Below, one piece after another: positions 1 through 6,888 of a stretch of DNA of 8,560 nucleotides. A program made the translations under genes and the position numbers. Each line of letters starts with the position of its first letter. Positions within the stretch are counted from its first letter, which is position 1. The notes beneath the pieces are model-generated. The model saw only the letters and a list, made by a program, of their open reading frames with translations, searched no databases and was not told the origin of the DNA. The stretch is taken from contig QMVU01000037.1 of assembly GCA_003661265.1 (NCBI GenBank), positions 1-8,560 on the forward strand. The letters run 5' to 3'. Source of the stretch: Thermoproteota archaeon (GTDB taxonomy: Archaea; Korarchaeota; Korarchaeia; Korarchaeales; Korarchaeaceae).

Positions 1-1
1 G

Positions 2-688
2 AAGCTATTAGAAGGAGAGGGAGCTCCGTGGAAGAGGCTTGTTGAGGACAGGAAGAACATAATAAGGTTCTTCAGGAGTAGGAAGGAGCCTAAGCTCTTC
101 TTCACAGCTCCGGCAGGCGTGTTTTTCATATGCAAGGGCTTCGACTCCATGAACTTCCTTAAGAGGCTTGTAAGCAAGTTGATGGTAGGAGTTCCTCCCG
201 TGGACTTGGGGAGGATGGGGGTTGTCGTCACAGGAGGAGGGAGCAAGGGATTCGTGGACCTCCCTGACTACGAAAACCTGGTTAGGATGGCCTCAAAATA
301 CTTCCTAGCTGAGGATAGAGAGGGAAATAGGATTCCGGCTCCCTTCATGGACGTATACGGTTGCACTGAGACCCTCACCTGCATCCTCAGCAGGTTTGGC
401 TCCCACGAGGGGTTGCCCCACCCCCTCCAGCACGTCTTCCTCGTGGATCCCCGAACGTATGAGCCCCTGAAGGAGGGGCAGAAAGAGGGGGTTATGGGCT
501 TCCTCGACCTCCACAACACGTCGATGCTGGGAGCCTTTTACCCAGGGGATGTCTTCAGATGGAGGGAATCCGAGTTCTATTACGGGAAGGAGTTCACCTT
601 CTTGCGGAGGCTAACTCCTGAAGAGGGCTGGAACTTACAAAGGGCATGTGGTGGGGCGCTAGAGGAGCTCATGTCCAGGGGAGGCTAG
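2..688 (+). CDS. LuxE-type acyl-protein synthetase (ANL-like adenylating enzyme), 5'-partial
   Basis: The frame is open from base 2, so the gene starts left of the window; 228 C-terminal residues are visible, against about 370 for LuxE proteins. The GTG at 119 lies inside this continuous frame and is not the start. LuxE enzymes activate a fatty or other carboxylic acid with ATP to an acyl-AMP, move the acyl group to their own cysteine, and pass it to the reductase LuxC. Seen here: a glycine-rich TGGGSKG phosphate-binding motif (bases 230-250) and YGCTE (356-370), which matches the YGxTE signature of adenylate-forming enzymes. A cysteine at 647-649 lies 12 residues before the C-terminus, much like the acylated Cys near the end of Vibrio LuxE. 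The stop at 686-688 is 4 bases before the LuxC homologue, so the two are surely co-transcribed. A PaaK-like CoA ligase is the alternative, but short length and LuxC linkage favour LuxE. Substrate is unknown. Confidence 0.85.
   Translation, partial: KLLEGEGAPWKRLVEDRKNIIRFFRSRKEPKLFFTAPAGVFFICKGFDSMNFLKRLVSKLMVGVPPVDLGRMGVVVTGGGSKGFVDLPDYENLVRMASKYFLAEDREGNRIPAPFMDVYGCTETLTCILSRFGSHEGLPHPLQHVFLVDPRTYEPLKEGQKEGVMGFLDLHNTSMLGAFYPGDVFRWRESEFYYGKEFTFLRRLTPEEGWNLQRACGGALEELMSRGG
678..684 (+). promoter_or_regulatory. Shine-Dalgarno site for the luxC-like gene
   Basis: GGGGAGG lies 8 bases before the TTG at 693, inside the last codons of the luxE-like gene. It supports TTG-693 as the true start and points to translation of both genes from one mRNA. 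Confidence 0.7.
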
Positions 689-692
689 GTCC

Positions 693-2117
693 TTGGAGTT
701 TCTAGCTGGTCCTGAGCTGGAGAAAGTCATTGGAAAGAGGCTAACCAAGGAGACGATGAAGAAGGCAATCGATTTCGGGCTTGAGATGCAGAAGAAGCTG
801 GCCGAGATGGAGACAGAAGAGAAGCTCGGGGTTATGGAGGAGCTCGGGAGGAGGTGGAGTTCCTCGCTAGATGCAGGTGAGCTCGACGAACTGGTCGGAA
901 AGCTGAGCTCAAAGACAGGATATTGCGAGAAGATAGTTCTTATGGATCTAGAATTCGTCTCTACCCTGCTCGATCCCGAGGTCATCTCGCTCTCCCTAGA
1001 GCACTCCCTGCCGGAGGGGCTTGAGTCCCTTGACGCCTTCGTCGAGGTTAGGAAGGGGGAGCTCTACAGGTGCATCCCAGCGGGCCCCGTTTTCGTCATA
1101 GGATCGGGAAACAGCGTCCTCCCTGTTATGATCTCTGGCATCTTCTCCCTCATGACCAACAACTTCACGATAATCAGGCCGTCCTCCTCCAACAAGGAGG
1201 CGGTATTCCAGATCTTCTCGATTCTAAGGAGAATTGGCGAGGAGGAGACCCCCATCGGGATGATCGCTAGGGAGATAAGCAACTCCTCCTTGGTATTTTA
1301 CGAGGAGCCTGAAGGGAAGGTCTTGGAGTTCCTACTTAAGGAGTCAGAGGTCGGTGTCGTCAACTTCTGGGGAGCAGATCCAGCTCTATCTGAAGTTGTC
1401 AGGTCCGTTTCATCCAACCCAAATCACCCGAGGCTGAGCCTTCTCGGCCCGCTGACTGGCTATGCGATAGTTCACAGGGGAGCTGATCTCGAGGAGGCTG
1501 CAAGGTCCTTGGCCGAGGCGATGGTCTACTACGACCAGCAGCTTTGCAGCTCCCCGACGGAGGCCTGTTTCATAGGGGATTTTAAGCAGGCAAAGGAGTT
1601 TGCGGAGAAAGTTGGGAGGGAGCTTGAGGCTCTAACATCTGAGTTCCCGATTAGGAAGTCCGAGTACGAGATTTATTTGACTCAAAGCACTAGGAACATT
1701 CTCAGGATGAGAGGTTCCTATCTGGTTGTGCCTAAGGATAGGGGGCCCGAGTGGACGATAGCCGTAACCGAGGGAAAGAGCAATCTGGATGCAGCTTTCG
1801 CCAGACTTCCAGACTTCACCCTCCCAGCGAGGAGGAGGTTCATAGAGCTCATCGTCGTCAGCTCGGAGCCCGAGGCCGTGGAGAGGGTGAAGATGCAGAA
1901 GGAGAGGGAACCGTTTAAGGGGATAATGGGGATCCAAACCGTCGGATTGGCAGCTCCAAGGGCTGCTTTTGACTCCATAGCCTCCTCTCTTGCTGAGTGC
2001 GGTGTCTACAGGGTCGTCCCCTTAAAGGACATGCATCTAAGGTCCCCTATTGAGCCATTTGACGGGAGACACCTGGTTAGGGATTTCGTTAACATCCTTT
2101 ACGTTAGAAGAGAATGA
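693..2117 (+). CDS. LuxC-type acyl-CoA / acyl-protein reductase (aldehyde-forming)
   Basis: A 474-residue protein, close to the usual LuxC length of about 480. LuxC enzymes belong to the aldehyde dehydrogenase superfamily and reduce an activated acyl group to the aldehyde with NADPH through a thioester on a cysteine. Seen here: a helical N-terminus (1-110); a nucleotide-binding Rossmann region with PAGPVFVIGSGNSVLP (about 129-144); and the catalytic segment YDQQLCSSP, with Cys at residue 285, almost the same position as the active-site Cys of bacterial LuxC. The chosen TTG start sits 8 bases after a strong Shine-Dalgarno sequence. The gene follows the LuxE homologue by 4 bases and precedes the SDR gene by 19, so it is the middle of an operon. 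No luciferase subunits are present, so the aldehyde is probably a metabolic intermediate. Family assignment is firm; substrate (fatty acid, aryl acid or other) is not shown by the sequence. Confidence 0.93.
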   Translation: MEFLAGPELEKVIGKRLTKETMKKAIDFGLEMQKKLAEMETEEKLGVMEELGRRWSSSLDAGELDELVGKLSSKTGYCEKIVLMDLEFVSTLLDPEVISLSLEHSLPEGLESLDAFVEVRKGELYRCIPAGPVFVIGSGNSVLPVMISGIFSLMTNNFTIIRPSSSNKEAVFQIFSILRRIGEEETPIGMIAREISNSSLVFYEEPEGKVLEFLLKESEVGVVNFWGADPALSEVVRSVSSNPNHPRLSLLGPLTGYAIVHRGADLEEAARSLAEAMVYYDQQLCSSPTEACFIGDFKQAKEFAEKVGRELEALTSEFPIRKSEYEIYLTQSTRNILRMRGSYLVVPKDRGPEWTIAVTEGKSNLDAAFARLPDFTLPARRRFIELIVVSSEPEAVERVKMQKEREPFKGIMGIQTVGLAAPRAAFDSIASSLAECGVYRVVPLKDMHLRSPIEPFDGRHLVRDFVNILYVRRE

Positions 2118-2136
2118 TGTTGTGGAAGGGATTTAG

Positions 2137-3135
2137 TTGAAGATACTGGTTACAGGAGCTTCGGGCTTCATAGGCGGGCACTTGGTTGAACTTCTGGTAG
2201 AGAAGGGGTACGACGTCATTGGGATGGTAAGGAAGACTAGCGATACCTCTCTTCTAGATGAACTAGACGTTAAGAAGAGAATTGCCGACCTAACAGAGCC
2301 TCAAACACTTAAAGGAGCGGTCTCAGGGGTGGATGGGGTAATTCACCTCGCTGCCTACTACACCTTTCATGGGAAGAAGGAACTTTACGAGAGGGTGAAC
2401 GTTAAGGGCACCAGATACCTCCTCGAAGCCTGTTTGAGGGAAGGGGTCCAGAGGTTCGTGTATTGCAGCACGACAGAGGTCATCGGTCCGGTTAAAGAGA
2501 TTCCAGCCAGGGAGGACCACCCACCAAATCCGCAGTACGAGTACGGAAGGTCAAAGTTGAGGGCGGAGAGAGTTGTTAGGGAGTACGGGGACAGGATTAA
2601 GACCACAATAATAAGGCCATCAGGCGTATACGGACCAAGGAACGTTGATGACATCTCTTACTACTTCATAACATCATTTGCGAGGAATGCCCTGCCCACG
2701 AGGATAATAGTTGGCTCCGGGAAAAACGTGGTTCAATTCGCCCACGTCAAGGACGTAGTTCAGGGCTTTTACTTAGCCCTTGAGAGAGAGGAGTCCTGGG
2801 GGCAGACCTATTTCATAACTGAGGACAAGTGGTACTCTTACCTGGAGGTTTACGATATACTGGCGGAGATAACGGGAAGGGAGCCCCCTACCGTTAGGGT
2901 TCCCAAGTGGCTAGCTAAAGCTCTAGTTTACCCAGTTCACCTCGTAAAGGTAGCGGCTGGGAAGTGGGATTTCATGTGGGATCCGAAGACAGTTGACGCT
3001 GTGACTAGCGATAGAGCTTATAGCATAGAGAAGGCTAAGAGGGAGCTTGGCTATTCCTCCAGGTATTCCTTGAGGGATGGCTTGTCGGAAACGGTTGAGT
3101 GGTACAGGGAGAAGGGCATAATACGGAGCTGTTAA
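2137..3135 (+). CDS. NAD(P)-dependent epimerase/dehydrogenase, extended SDR family
   Basis: A 332-residue extended short-chain dehydrogenase/reductase. The N-terminus carries the Rossmann motif GASGFIG (residues 7-13), with the conserved acidic region and HLAAY (70-74) after it. The catalytic set is visible: Ser/Thr in CSTTE (110-114), Tyr136 and Lys140 in YEYGRSK, then RPSGVYGP (about 161-168), the usual substrate-side motif. The C-terminal part (about 180-332) is the variable substrate-binding region. The start is TTG, 6 bases after GGAAGGG. Members include UDP-sugar epimerases, dihydroflavonol reductases and 3-beta-hydroxysteroid dehydrogenase-like enzymes such as OleD. The HLAAYYTFHG segment and the lack of obvious sugar-nucleotide signatures make the last two groups plausible. 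Linkage to LuxE and LuxC suggests oxidation or reduction of a hydroxyl or keto group on the same acyl-derived product; that role is inference. It is the last gene of the operon, with a 212-base gap before the next CDS. Confidence 0.92.
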   Translation: MKILVTGASGFIGGHLVELLVEKGYDVIGMVRKTSDTSLLDELDVKKRIADLTEPQTLKGAVSGVDGVIHLAAYYTFHGKKELYERVNVKGTRYLLEACLREGVQRFVYCSTTEVIGPVKEIPAREDHPPNPQYEYGRSKLRAERVVREYGDRIKTTIIRPSGVYGPRNVDDISYYFITSFARNALPTRIIVGSGKNVVQFAHVKDVVQGFYLALEREESWGQTYFITEDKWYSYLEVYDILAEITGREPPTVRVPKWLAKALVYPVHLVKVAAGKWDFMWDPKTVDAVTSDRAYSIEKAKRELGYSSRYSLRDGLSETVEWYREKGIIRSC

Positions 3136-3247
3136 GGCGGGTCTCGTATCCAAATTCGAAGGCCAAGCTTCGATCCCTTACGTTGAACTGAAGGGAAAAA
3201 TAATGGAACTTCTTTCAGAATAACCGAGTTATTTTTCATATGATGCC

Positions 3248-3255
3248 TTTATAAG
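3248..3255 (+). promoter_or_regulatory. Archaeal TATA box for the EF-hand hydrolase gene
   Basis: TTTATAAG is a near-consensus archaeal TATA element in the 152-base AT-richer gap (3136-3287) after the SDR gene. Transcription would start about 25 bases downstream, near 3276-3280. This separates the next gene from the upstream operon. A T-rich run (about 3231-3236) just before it could help end the upstream transcript. Confidence 0.65.
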
Positions 3256-3338
3256 TTTAGTAAGTTTCCTATAGGTCCTGGCCACAATTGGATGATTCGT
3301 CCTTTATGCTAATTAATGGAGATCCTGGTCTAACGTTC

Positions 3339-3344
3339 GGTGAT
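3339..3344 (+). promoter_or_regulatory. Shine-Dalgarno-like GGTGAT deciding the start at 3348
   Basis: GGTGAT is complementary to the usual archaeal 16S 3' end (AUCACC) and ends 3 bases before ATG-3348. No equally good site precedes TTG-3288 or ATG-3306, so this supports the shorter protein, although the spacing is tight. Confidence 0.45.
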
Positions 3345-3347
3345 AGA

Positions 3348-4871
3348 ATGCCCCGTTCGAGGGGTATTCTCATTGCCATCGTGTTCCTGCTGCTGGCAAT
3401 TTTCATCTTACTGGTGTTTAAGCAGGTAGTGCTGCCTAAGGAGGGAATTCCTTCCGAGACCCCTCCCATCCCCAGTCCAAAGCCAAGCAAAGCGCCTTCT
3501 CCTACCCCCTCTCCAAAACCACAAGTCTCTGCTAAGAGGGAGGAGCGCGGTCCCTATAGCATGGAACACTGTAGTTACGTGATCTTTTGGCTCCCATGCG
3601 AGGCAGCTGGTGAAATTGGGATTGCAACGATGCTGGTTTATCCGAAGCAGCCAAGGTATGCTGAGGGAGCTCCAATAGCCATAAGCGTCCAGGGGATAAT
3701 ATCCCCTCAAAGCACCGCATTGAGGGCCCCAAGCTTCGACACCCACGGCATGATATGGATCTACTTCGTCTACCCAGGGGGCAGGTCTGAAGGATATGAA
3801 AGCGGAGGAACGTATGACTATGGCGGAAGCGCCTGTGTTGAGGCGCTTTACACGGTCATACAGTTTGCTGAGGGGAAAATCGTAAATGGAGTTGGGAAGA
3901 GGATAACGGACTACGTCGAGTACAACATCCTGACGGATAACATAGGGATATACGCGTGCTCAAGCGGAGGAAACGTAGTTGGGATGCTCCTAGCAAGATA
4001 TAGCAGCGGACTTGAGGGGCTGAAGTACGTCGTCTTCTACGAGACCCCAGTGGGAGATCACTACATCACGGGGGACATGGGAAAGGTGGGAGACGATCCG
4101 GATCAGAGGGTCGATGCCGACGGAGACGGGATAGCGTGGGATGACTGCAGGAACTTGAGGTACGTTGAAGGCTCGTGCAACGAGACAAGTTGCCTGATAG
4201 ACTTCTCTAACCTGGATTACGATCCTCAGGTGGGCTTTTACCTCGACAACAACGGGGATGGAAGGGCGAACTTCTACGGGAAGTTCCCAAAACTCAGGAC
4301 GGACGTAGATCACAGCGGTGCATTGGAAGAGGATGAGGACTTCATATTCACGGCGTGGGATGTGGTTATAAGGGGAAGGAGGATGAAGGTCTACTCCTAC
4401 GAGGTAACCTCAGCTGCCTGGAGGAAGGGCCTGCTCTCTAAAGTTCCTCCCAATGTTATGAGGCTAGATGAGGCCCTTAACTTCTGGATTGAAAGGGACA
4501 TCAGCTATCACTACGATGAGATCTCGAAGAACTTCCCTGAGATAAAGGTCATGCAGATAGGGTTCGCCAGGGATCACGTTCAGGCGACCAGGGACCATCC
4601 CCACATAGTGGTGAACTACAACGCGTTCAGGAAGAGAGGACACTGGGTCAGGCTCAATCCAGATAAGAGTTACCTAGAGTACGTCGCCGGGAGGAAGTTA
4701 GATGTTAAGGAAAACGACGCAAACATAGAAGTCAGCTGCCAAAATGTTGCAGGGCTCCTCCTTTACTTTGAGGACAGGAGAATCGTTACCTTCGCTTCAA
4801 TGCTTGAGATGGCAGATAGGGTCCAATTTGACAACTGGAACGCCGATCTAAAGGAAGTTCTAGCCCCATAA
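3348..4871 (+). CDS. Membrane-anchored divergent alpha/beta-hydrolase with EF-hand-like calcium-binding insertion
   Basis: From ATG-3348 the protein has 507 residues. Residues 1-5 (MPRSR) are basic, 6-24 form one transmembrane signal-anchor, and 29-65 are a Pro/Ser/Thr/Lys-rich stalk, so the rest is extracytoplasmic. The globular part looks like a divergent alpha/beta-hydrolase: a GTYDYGG motif (154-160), a nucleophile elbow ACSSGG with Ser205, and a RDHVQ motif (408-412) placed like the catalytic acid, with His419 after it. Between elbow and acid lies an insertion (about 245-335) with three acidic loops: DADGDG from 256, DNNGDG from 300, and a canonical 12-residue EF-hand loop 319-330 (D, D, S, E, E at 1, 3, 5, 9, 12). 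Eight cysteines suggest disulfides. Start choice: GGTGAT at 3339-3344 and the paralogue's short pre-membrane tail favour ATG-3348; the frame is also open from TTG-3288 (527 aa) and ATG-3306. Substrate unknown; the next gene is a paralogue. Confidence 0.85.
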   Translation: MPRSRGILIAIVFLLLAIFILLVFKQVVLPKEGIPSETPPIPSPKPSKAPSPTPSPKPQVSAKREERGPYSMEHCSYVIFWLPCEAAGEIGIATMLVYPKQPRYAEGAPIAISVQGIISPQSTALRAPSFDTHGMIWIYFVYPGGRSEGYESGGTYDYGGSACVEALYTVIQFAEGKIVNGVGKRITDYVEYNILTDNIGIYACSSGGNVVGMLLARYSSGLEGLKYVVFYETPVGDHYITGDMGKVGDDPDQRVDADGDGIAWDDCRNLRYVEGSCNETSCLIDFSNLDYDPQVGFYLDNNGDGRANFYGKFPKLRTDVDHSGALEEDEDFIFTAWDVVIRGRRMKVYSYEVTSAAWRKGLLSKVPPNVMRLDEALNFWIERDISYHYDEISKNFPEIKVMQIGFARDHVQATRDHPHIVVNYNAFRKRGHWVRLNPDKSYLEYVAGRKLDVKENDANIEVSCQNVAGLLLYFEDRRIVTFASMLEMADRVQFDNWNADLKEVLAP

Positions 4872-4955
4872 ATTGGCCTTATCTCCTTAGGGGGAAGTTA
4901 GCCCCATGACTGGACGATTCATTCTGAAACATTTTTAGCGGAAATTAAGTGGGCA

Positions 4956-4963
4956 GGAGGGGG
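4956..4963 (+). promoter_or_regulatory. Shine-Dalgarno site for the hydrolase-propeller gene
   Basis: GGAGGGGG sits 7 bases before TTG-4971 and fixes this TTG as the start. The preceding 99-base gap (4872-4970) also has a T-rich ATTTTTAG (4931-4938) that might be a weak TATA element, so the gene could be transcribed alone or together with its upstream paralogue. Confidence 0.7.
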
Positions 4964-4970
4964 AGTAGAG

Positions 4971-6875
4971 TTGAGGACATTCGTTGTCGTCCTTGTAATC
5001 ATCTTTCTGGTCGTTGGGGCTCTACTCCTCCTGTACTACCTTCCTCAAGTTACTGGAGGTCATGTTGAGGGACCCACGACCACCCCAGCTCCCTCCTCCC
5101 TTCCCCCGAAAACTCCATCTTCGCCGGGAATTCCTCGGGAGAGGTGTAGGTACGACCTTGAGGTCATCGAGGGCTACTTGGTCAAGGCTCCCAACGGGAA
5201 CAAGCTGTACGTTAGGATATACCAGCCAAGAACCTCGCTTTACAAGGCAAGGTTTCCTGCAGTAATTTACGTTGGAGGAGGAAGGGGGGAAGGGGTAGTT
5301 GGTGGAGCTTGGAGCTCAGACAGACCTCTTGGGGTTGCGGAGCTCGGAGTAATAGAGGTTTACTTCAATCCAGAGGGGGTAGGTCCCCCGCAGTACAGGA
5401 GCGAGGGAACCCCTGACTTCGGCGGGTTCAGGCAGCAGGACGACCTGGCGGCTGTAATACAGTATGTTATGTCCCTGCCCAACGTGGATGCAGATAACGT
5501 GGGGGTCGTTACCTTCTCCTTCGGCATAACGACTGCGGCTGGATGCCTTGGGAGGCACCCGGAGCTCGGGGTCAAGTACCTAATAGACGTCGAGGGCCCC
5601 TCGCACAGCGTGATAAGCGCGGTGGACTACGGAACTGAGGAGCAGCAGAGGAAGTTCTACGAGGCCTTCGGGCACTGGAGCCTGGCCAAAGATCCTTCCC
5701 CTGAGAACCAGGCTTGGTGGGCTGAAAGAGAGGCTTACAGGTTTATTGGAAACTTTACAGGCGCCTATTTGAGGATCCAGGGGGAGATAGACCACATCCA
5801 GCCGAGGGGAGTGTACGAACATGCCCTAATCCTCAACAATGAGGCGGTCAAGGGAAAGCCTTGGTGGGTTAGGATAGGGCTTGCTGAGGACGGGAACCCG
5901 GTGAATCAGATATATCCATTGGACGACCCGTCGAAGTGGCCTAACTGGACGCCCGGGCAGATCAAGGGAAAGTTCAAGGAGGTTACGAGGAAGGCCATAC
6001 TGGAAATGGTTGAGATGTTCGGGGGAATCCCTCAGGTTTGCGGGGAAGGCTCCCAAGCTGGAGGAGCTGGGAAACTATCGGTCCACGACGTAGACCTGCT
6101 CGACAACGGCCACCTCCTGCTCACCCTGTTCACGGTGGGAGGAGGTCCCAGCAAGGTAGTTGAGGTGGACGAAAGCGGGAACGTCTTCTGGTCCTTTGAG
6201 GACCTTGACTTCGCTCACGGGGCTGAAATTCGGGGAAATTTGGTCCTCATATCCGATACTGGAAACGACAGGGTGATAATTGTAGACAGGAGGACAAATC
6301 AGATAGTGTGGAACTCGGACGATGTGATGCTGAGCGATGGATCAAGGCTCAGGTACCCGAACGACGCCGATTTCGTTGGAGAGGATCGCATCCTCATCAC
6401 CGACAGGAATAATCACAGAGTGATCGAGATAGACCTCAAGGGAAATGTTATATGGCAGTTTGGTGAGACAGGGGTTCAGGGAAACGATCTTCATCACCTA
6501 AGATTTCCCCACAACGCTGATAGACTTCCAAACGGGAACACCATAATCTGCGACTCGGAGAACAACAGGATCTTGGAAGTAGATCCCTCCGGAGATGTCG
6601 TATGGGTTTATGAGGGCGGGCTTAATTGGCCGAGAGACGCTGATAGATTGCCCAACGGGAACACCTTAATAGTTGATTCGAAGGGCGGCCGCGTGGTGGA
6701 GGTCGATCCAAATGGGAATGAGGTATGGAGTTTCGTCGGCCTCAAACTTCCCTATGACGCTGATGCTCTGCCTGATGGGAGGGTGATAATATCCGATTCC
6801 GGGAACAGCAGGGTCATAATTGTGGACAGAAATCGAAACGTCATCTGGGAACTTAAGGTTCAGGACCTTCCATGA
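4971..6875 (+). CDS. Membrane-anchored alpha/beta-hydrolase fused to a C-terminal beta-propeller
   Basis: A 634-residue protein in three parts. Residues 4-24 form a transmembrane anchor followed by a Pro/Thr/Ser-rich stalk (34-56). Residues about 60-350 form an alpha/beta-hydrolase: GTPDFGG (146-152), nucleophile elbow TFSFG with Ser183, and GEIDHIQP (271-278) with Asp274 as likely catalytic acid, then His284. Residues about 368-630 form a beta-propeller of about six blades. Each blade opens with a motif such as HNADRLPNG and has an inner S/T/C/V-D-x-x-x-x-R-[VI] strand (Asp at 429, 478, 528, 569, 609) and an outer strand of the form V-[IVF]-W. The blades resemble NHL, PQQ-like and arylsulfotransferase-type propellers. 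The hydrolase half aligns by motif with the preceding gene product, so the two are paralogues. In prolyl oligopeptidase-type enzymes the propeller comes before the hydrolase; here it follows. Likely extracytoplasmic; peptidase or esterase activity is plausible but unproven. Confidence 0.88.
   Translation: MRTFVVVLVIIFLVVGALLLLYYLPQVTGGHVEGPTTTPAPSSLPPKTPSSPGIPRERCRYDLEVIEGYLVKAPNGNKLYVRIYQPRTSLYKARFPAVIYVGGGRGEGVVGGAWSSDRPLGVAELGVIEVYFNPEGVGPPQYRSEGTPDFGGFRQQDDLAAVIQYVMSLPNVDADNVGVVTFSFGITTAAGCLGRHPELGVKYLIDVEGPSHSVISAVDYGTEEQQRKFYEAFGHWSLAKDPSPENQAWWAEREAYRFIGNFTGAYLRIQGEIDHIQPRGVYEHALILNNEAVKGKPWWVRIGLAEDGNPVNQIYPLDDPSKWPNWTPGQIKGKFKEVTRKAILEMVEMFGGIPQVCGEGSQAGGAGKLSVHDVDLLDNGHLLLTLFTVGGGPSKVVEVDESGNVFWSFEDLDFAHGAEIRGNLVLISDTGNDRVIIVDRRTNQIVWNSDDVMLSDGSRLRYPNDADFVGEDRILITDRNNHRVIEIDLKGNVIWQFGETGVQGNDLHHLRFPHNADRLPNGNTIICDSENNRILEVDPSGDVVWVYEGGLNWPRDADRLPNGNTLIVDSKGGRVVEVDPNGNEVWSFVGLKLPYDADALPDGRVIISDSGNSRVIIVDRNRNVIWELKVQDLP
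6513..6670 (+). repeat. Intragenic direct repeat encoding adjacent propeller blades
   Basis: Two 35-base segments, 6513-6547 and 6636-6670, match at 30 of 35 positions and are exactly 123 bases (41 codons) apart. Both encode the blade motif ADRLPNGNT. The DNA-level similarity suggests duplication of a blade unit or gene conversion between blades. Confidence 0.8.
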
Positions 6876-6888
6876 TTCCAACACCTTA

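Noticed and set aside
268..519. Minus-strand open frame opposite the luxE-like gene
   Set aside because: It is a shadow of the real plus-strand coding region; its composition is non-protein-like and it lies wholly within conserved LuxE motifs.
3120..3223. Open frame ending at TAA 3221 with a protein-like reading (KAGLVSKFEGQASIPYVELK and onward)
   Set aside because: It is only about 34 codons, has no ATG, GTG or TTG start before the protein-like part and no Shine-Dalgarno site, and overlaps the end of the SDR gene. It may be a remnant of a small gene, but the support is too thin.
4872..4970. Possible terminator hairpin between the two hydrolase genes
   Set aside because: No convincing inverted repeat followed by a T-run was found; only a short T-rich stretch at 4931-4936 that could equally be promoter sequence.
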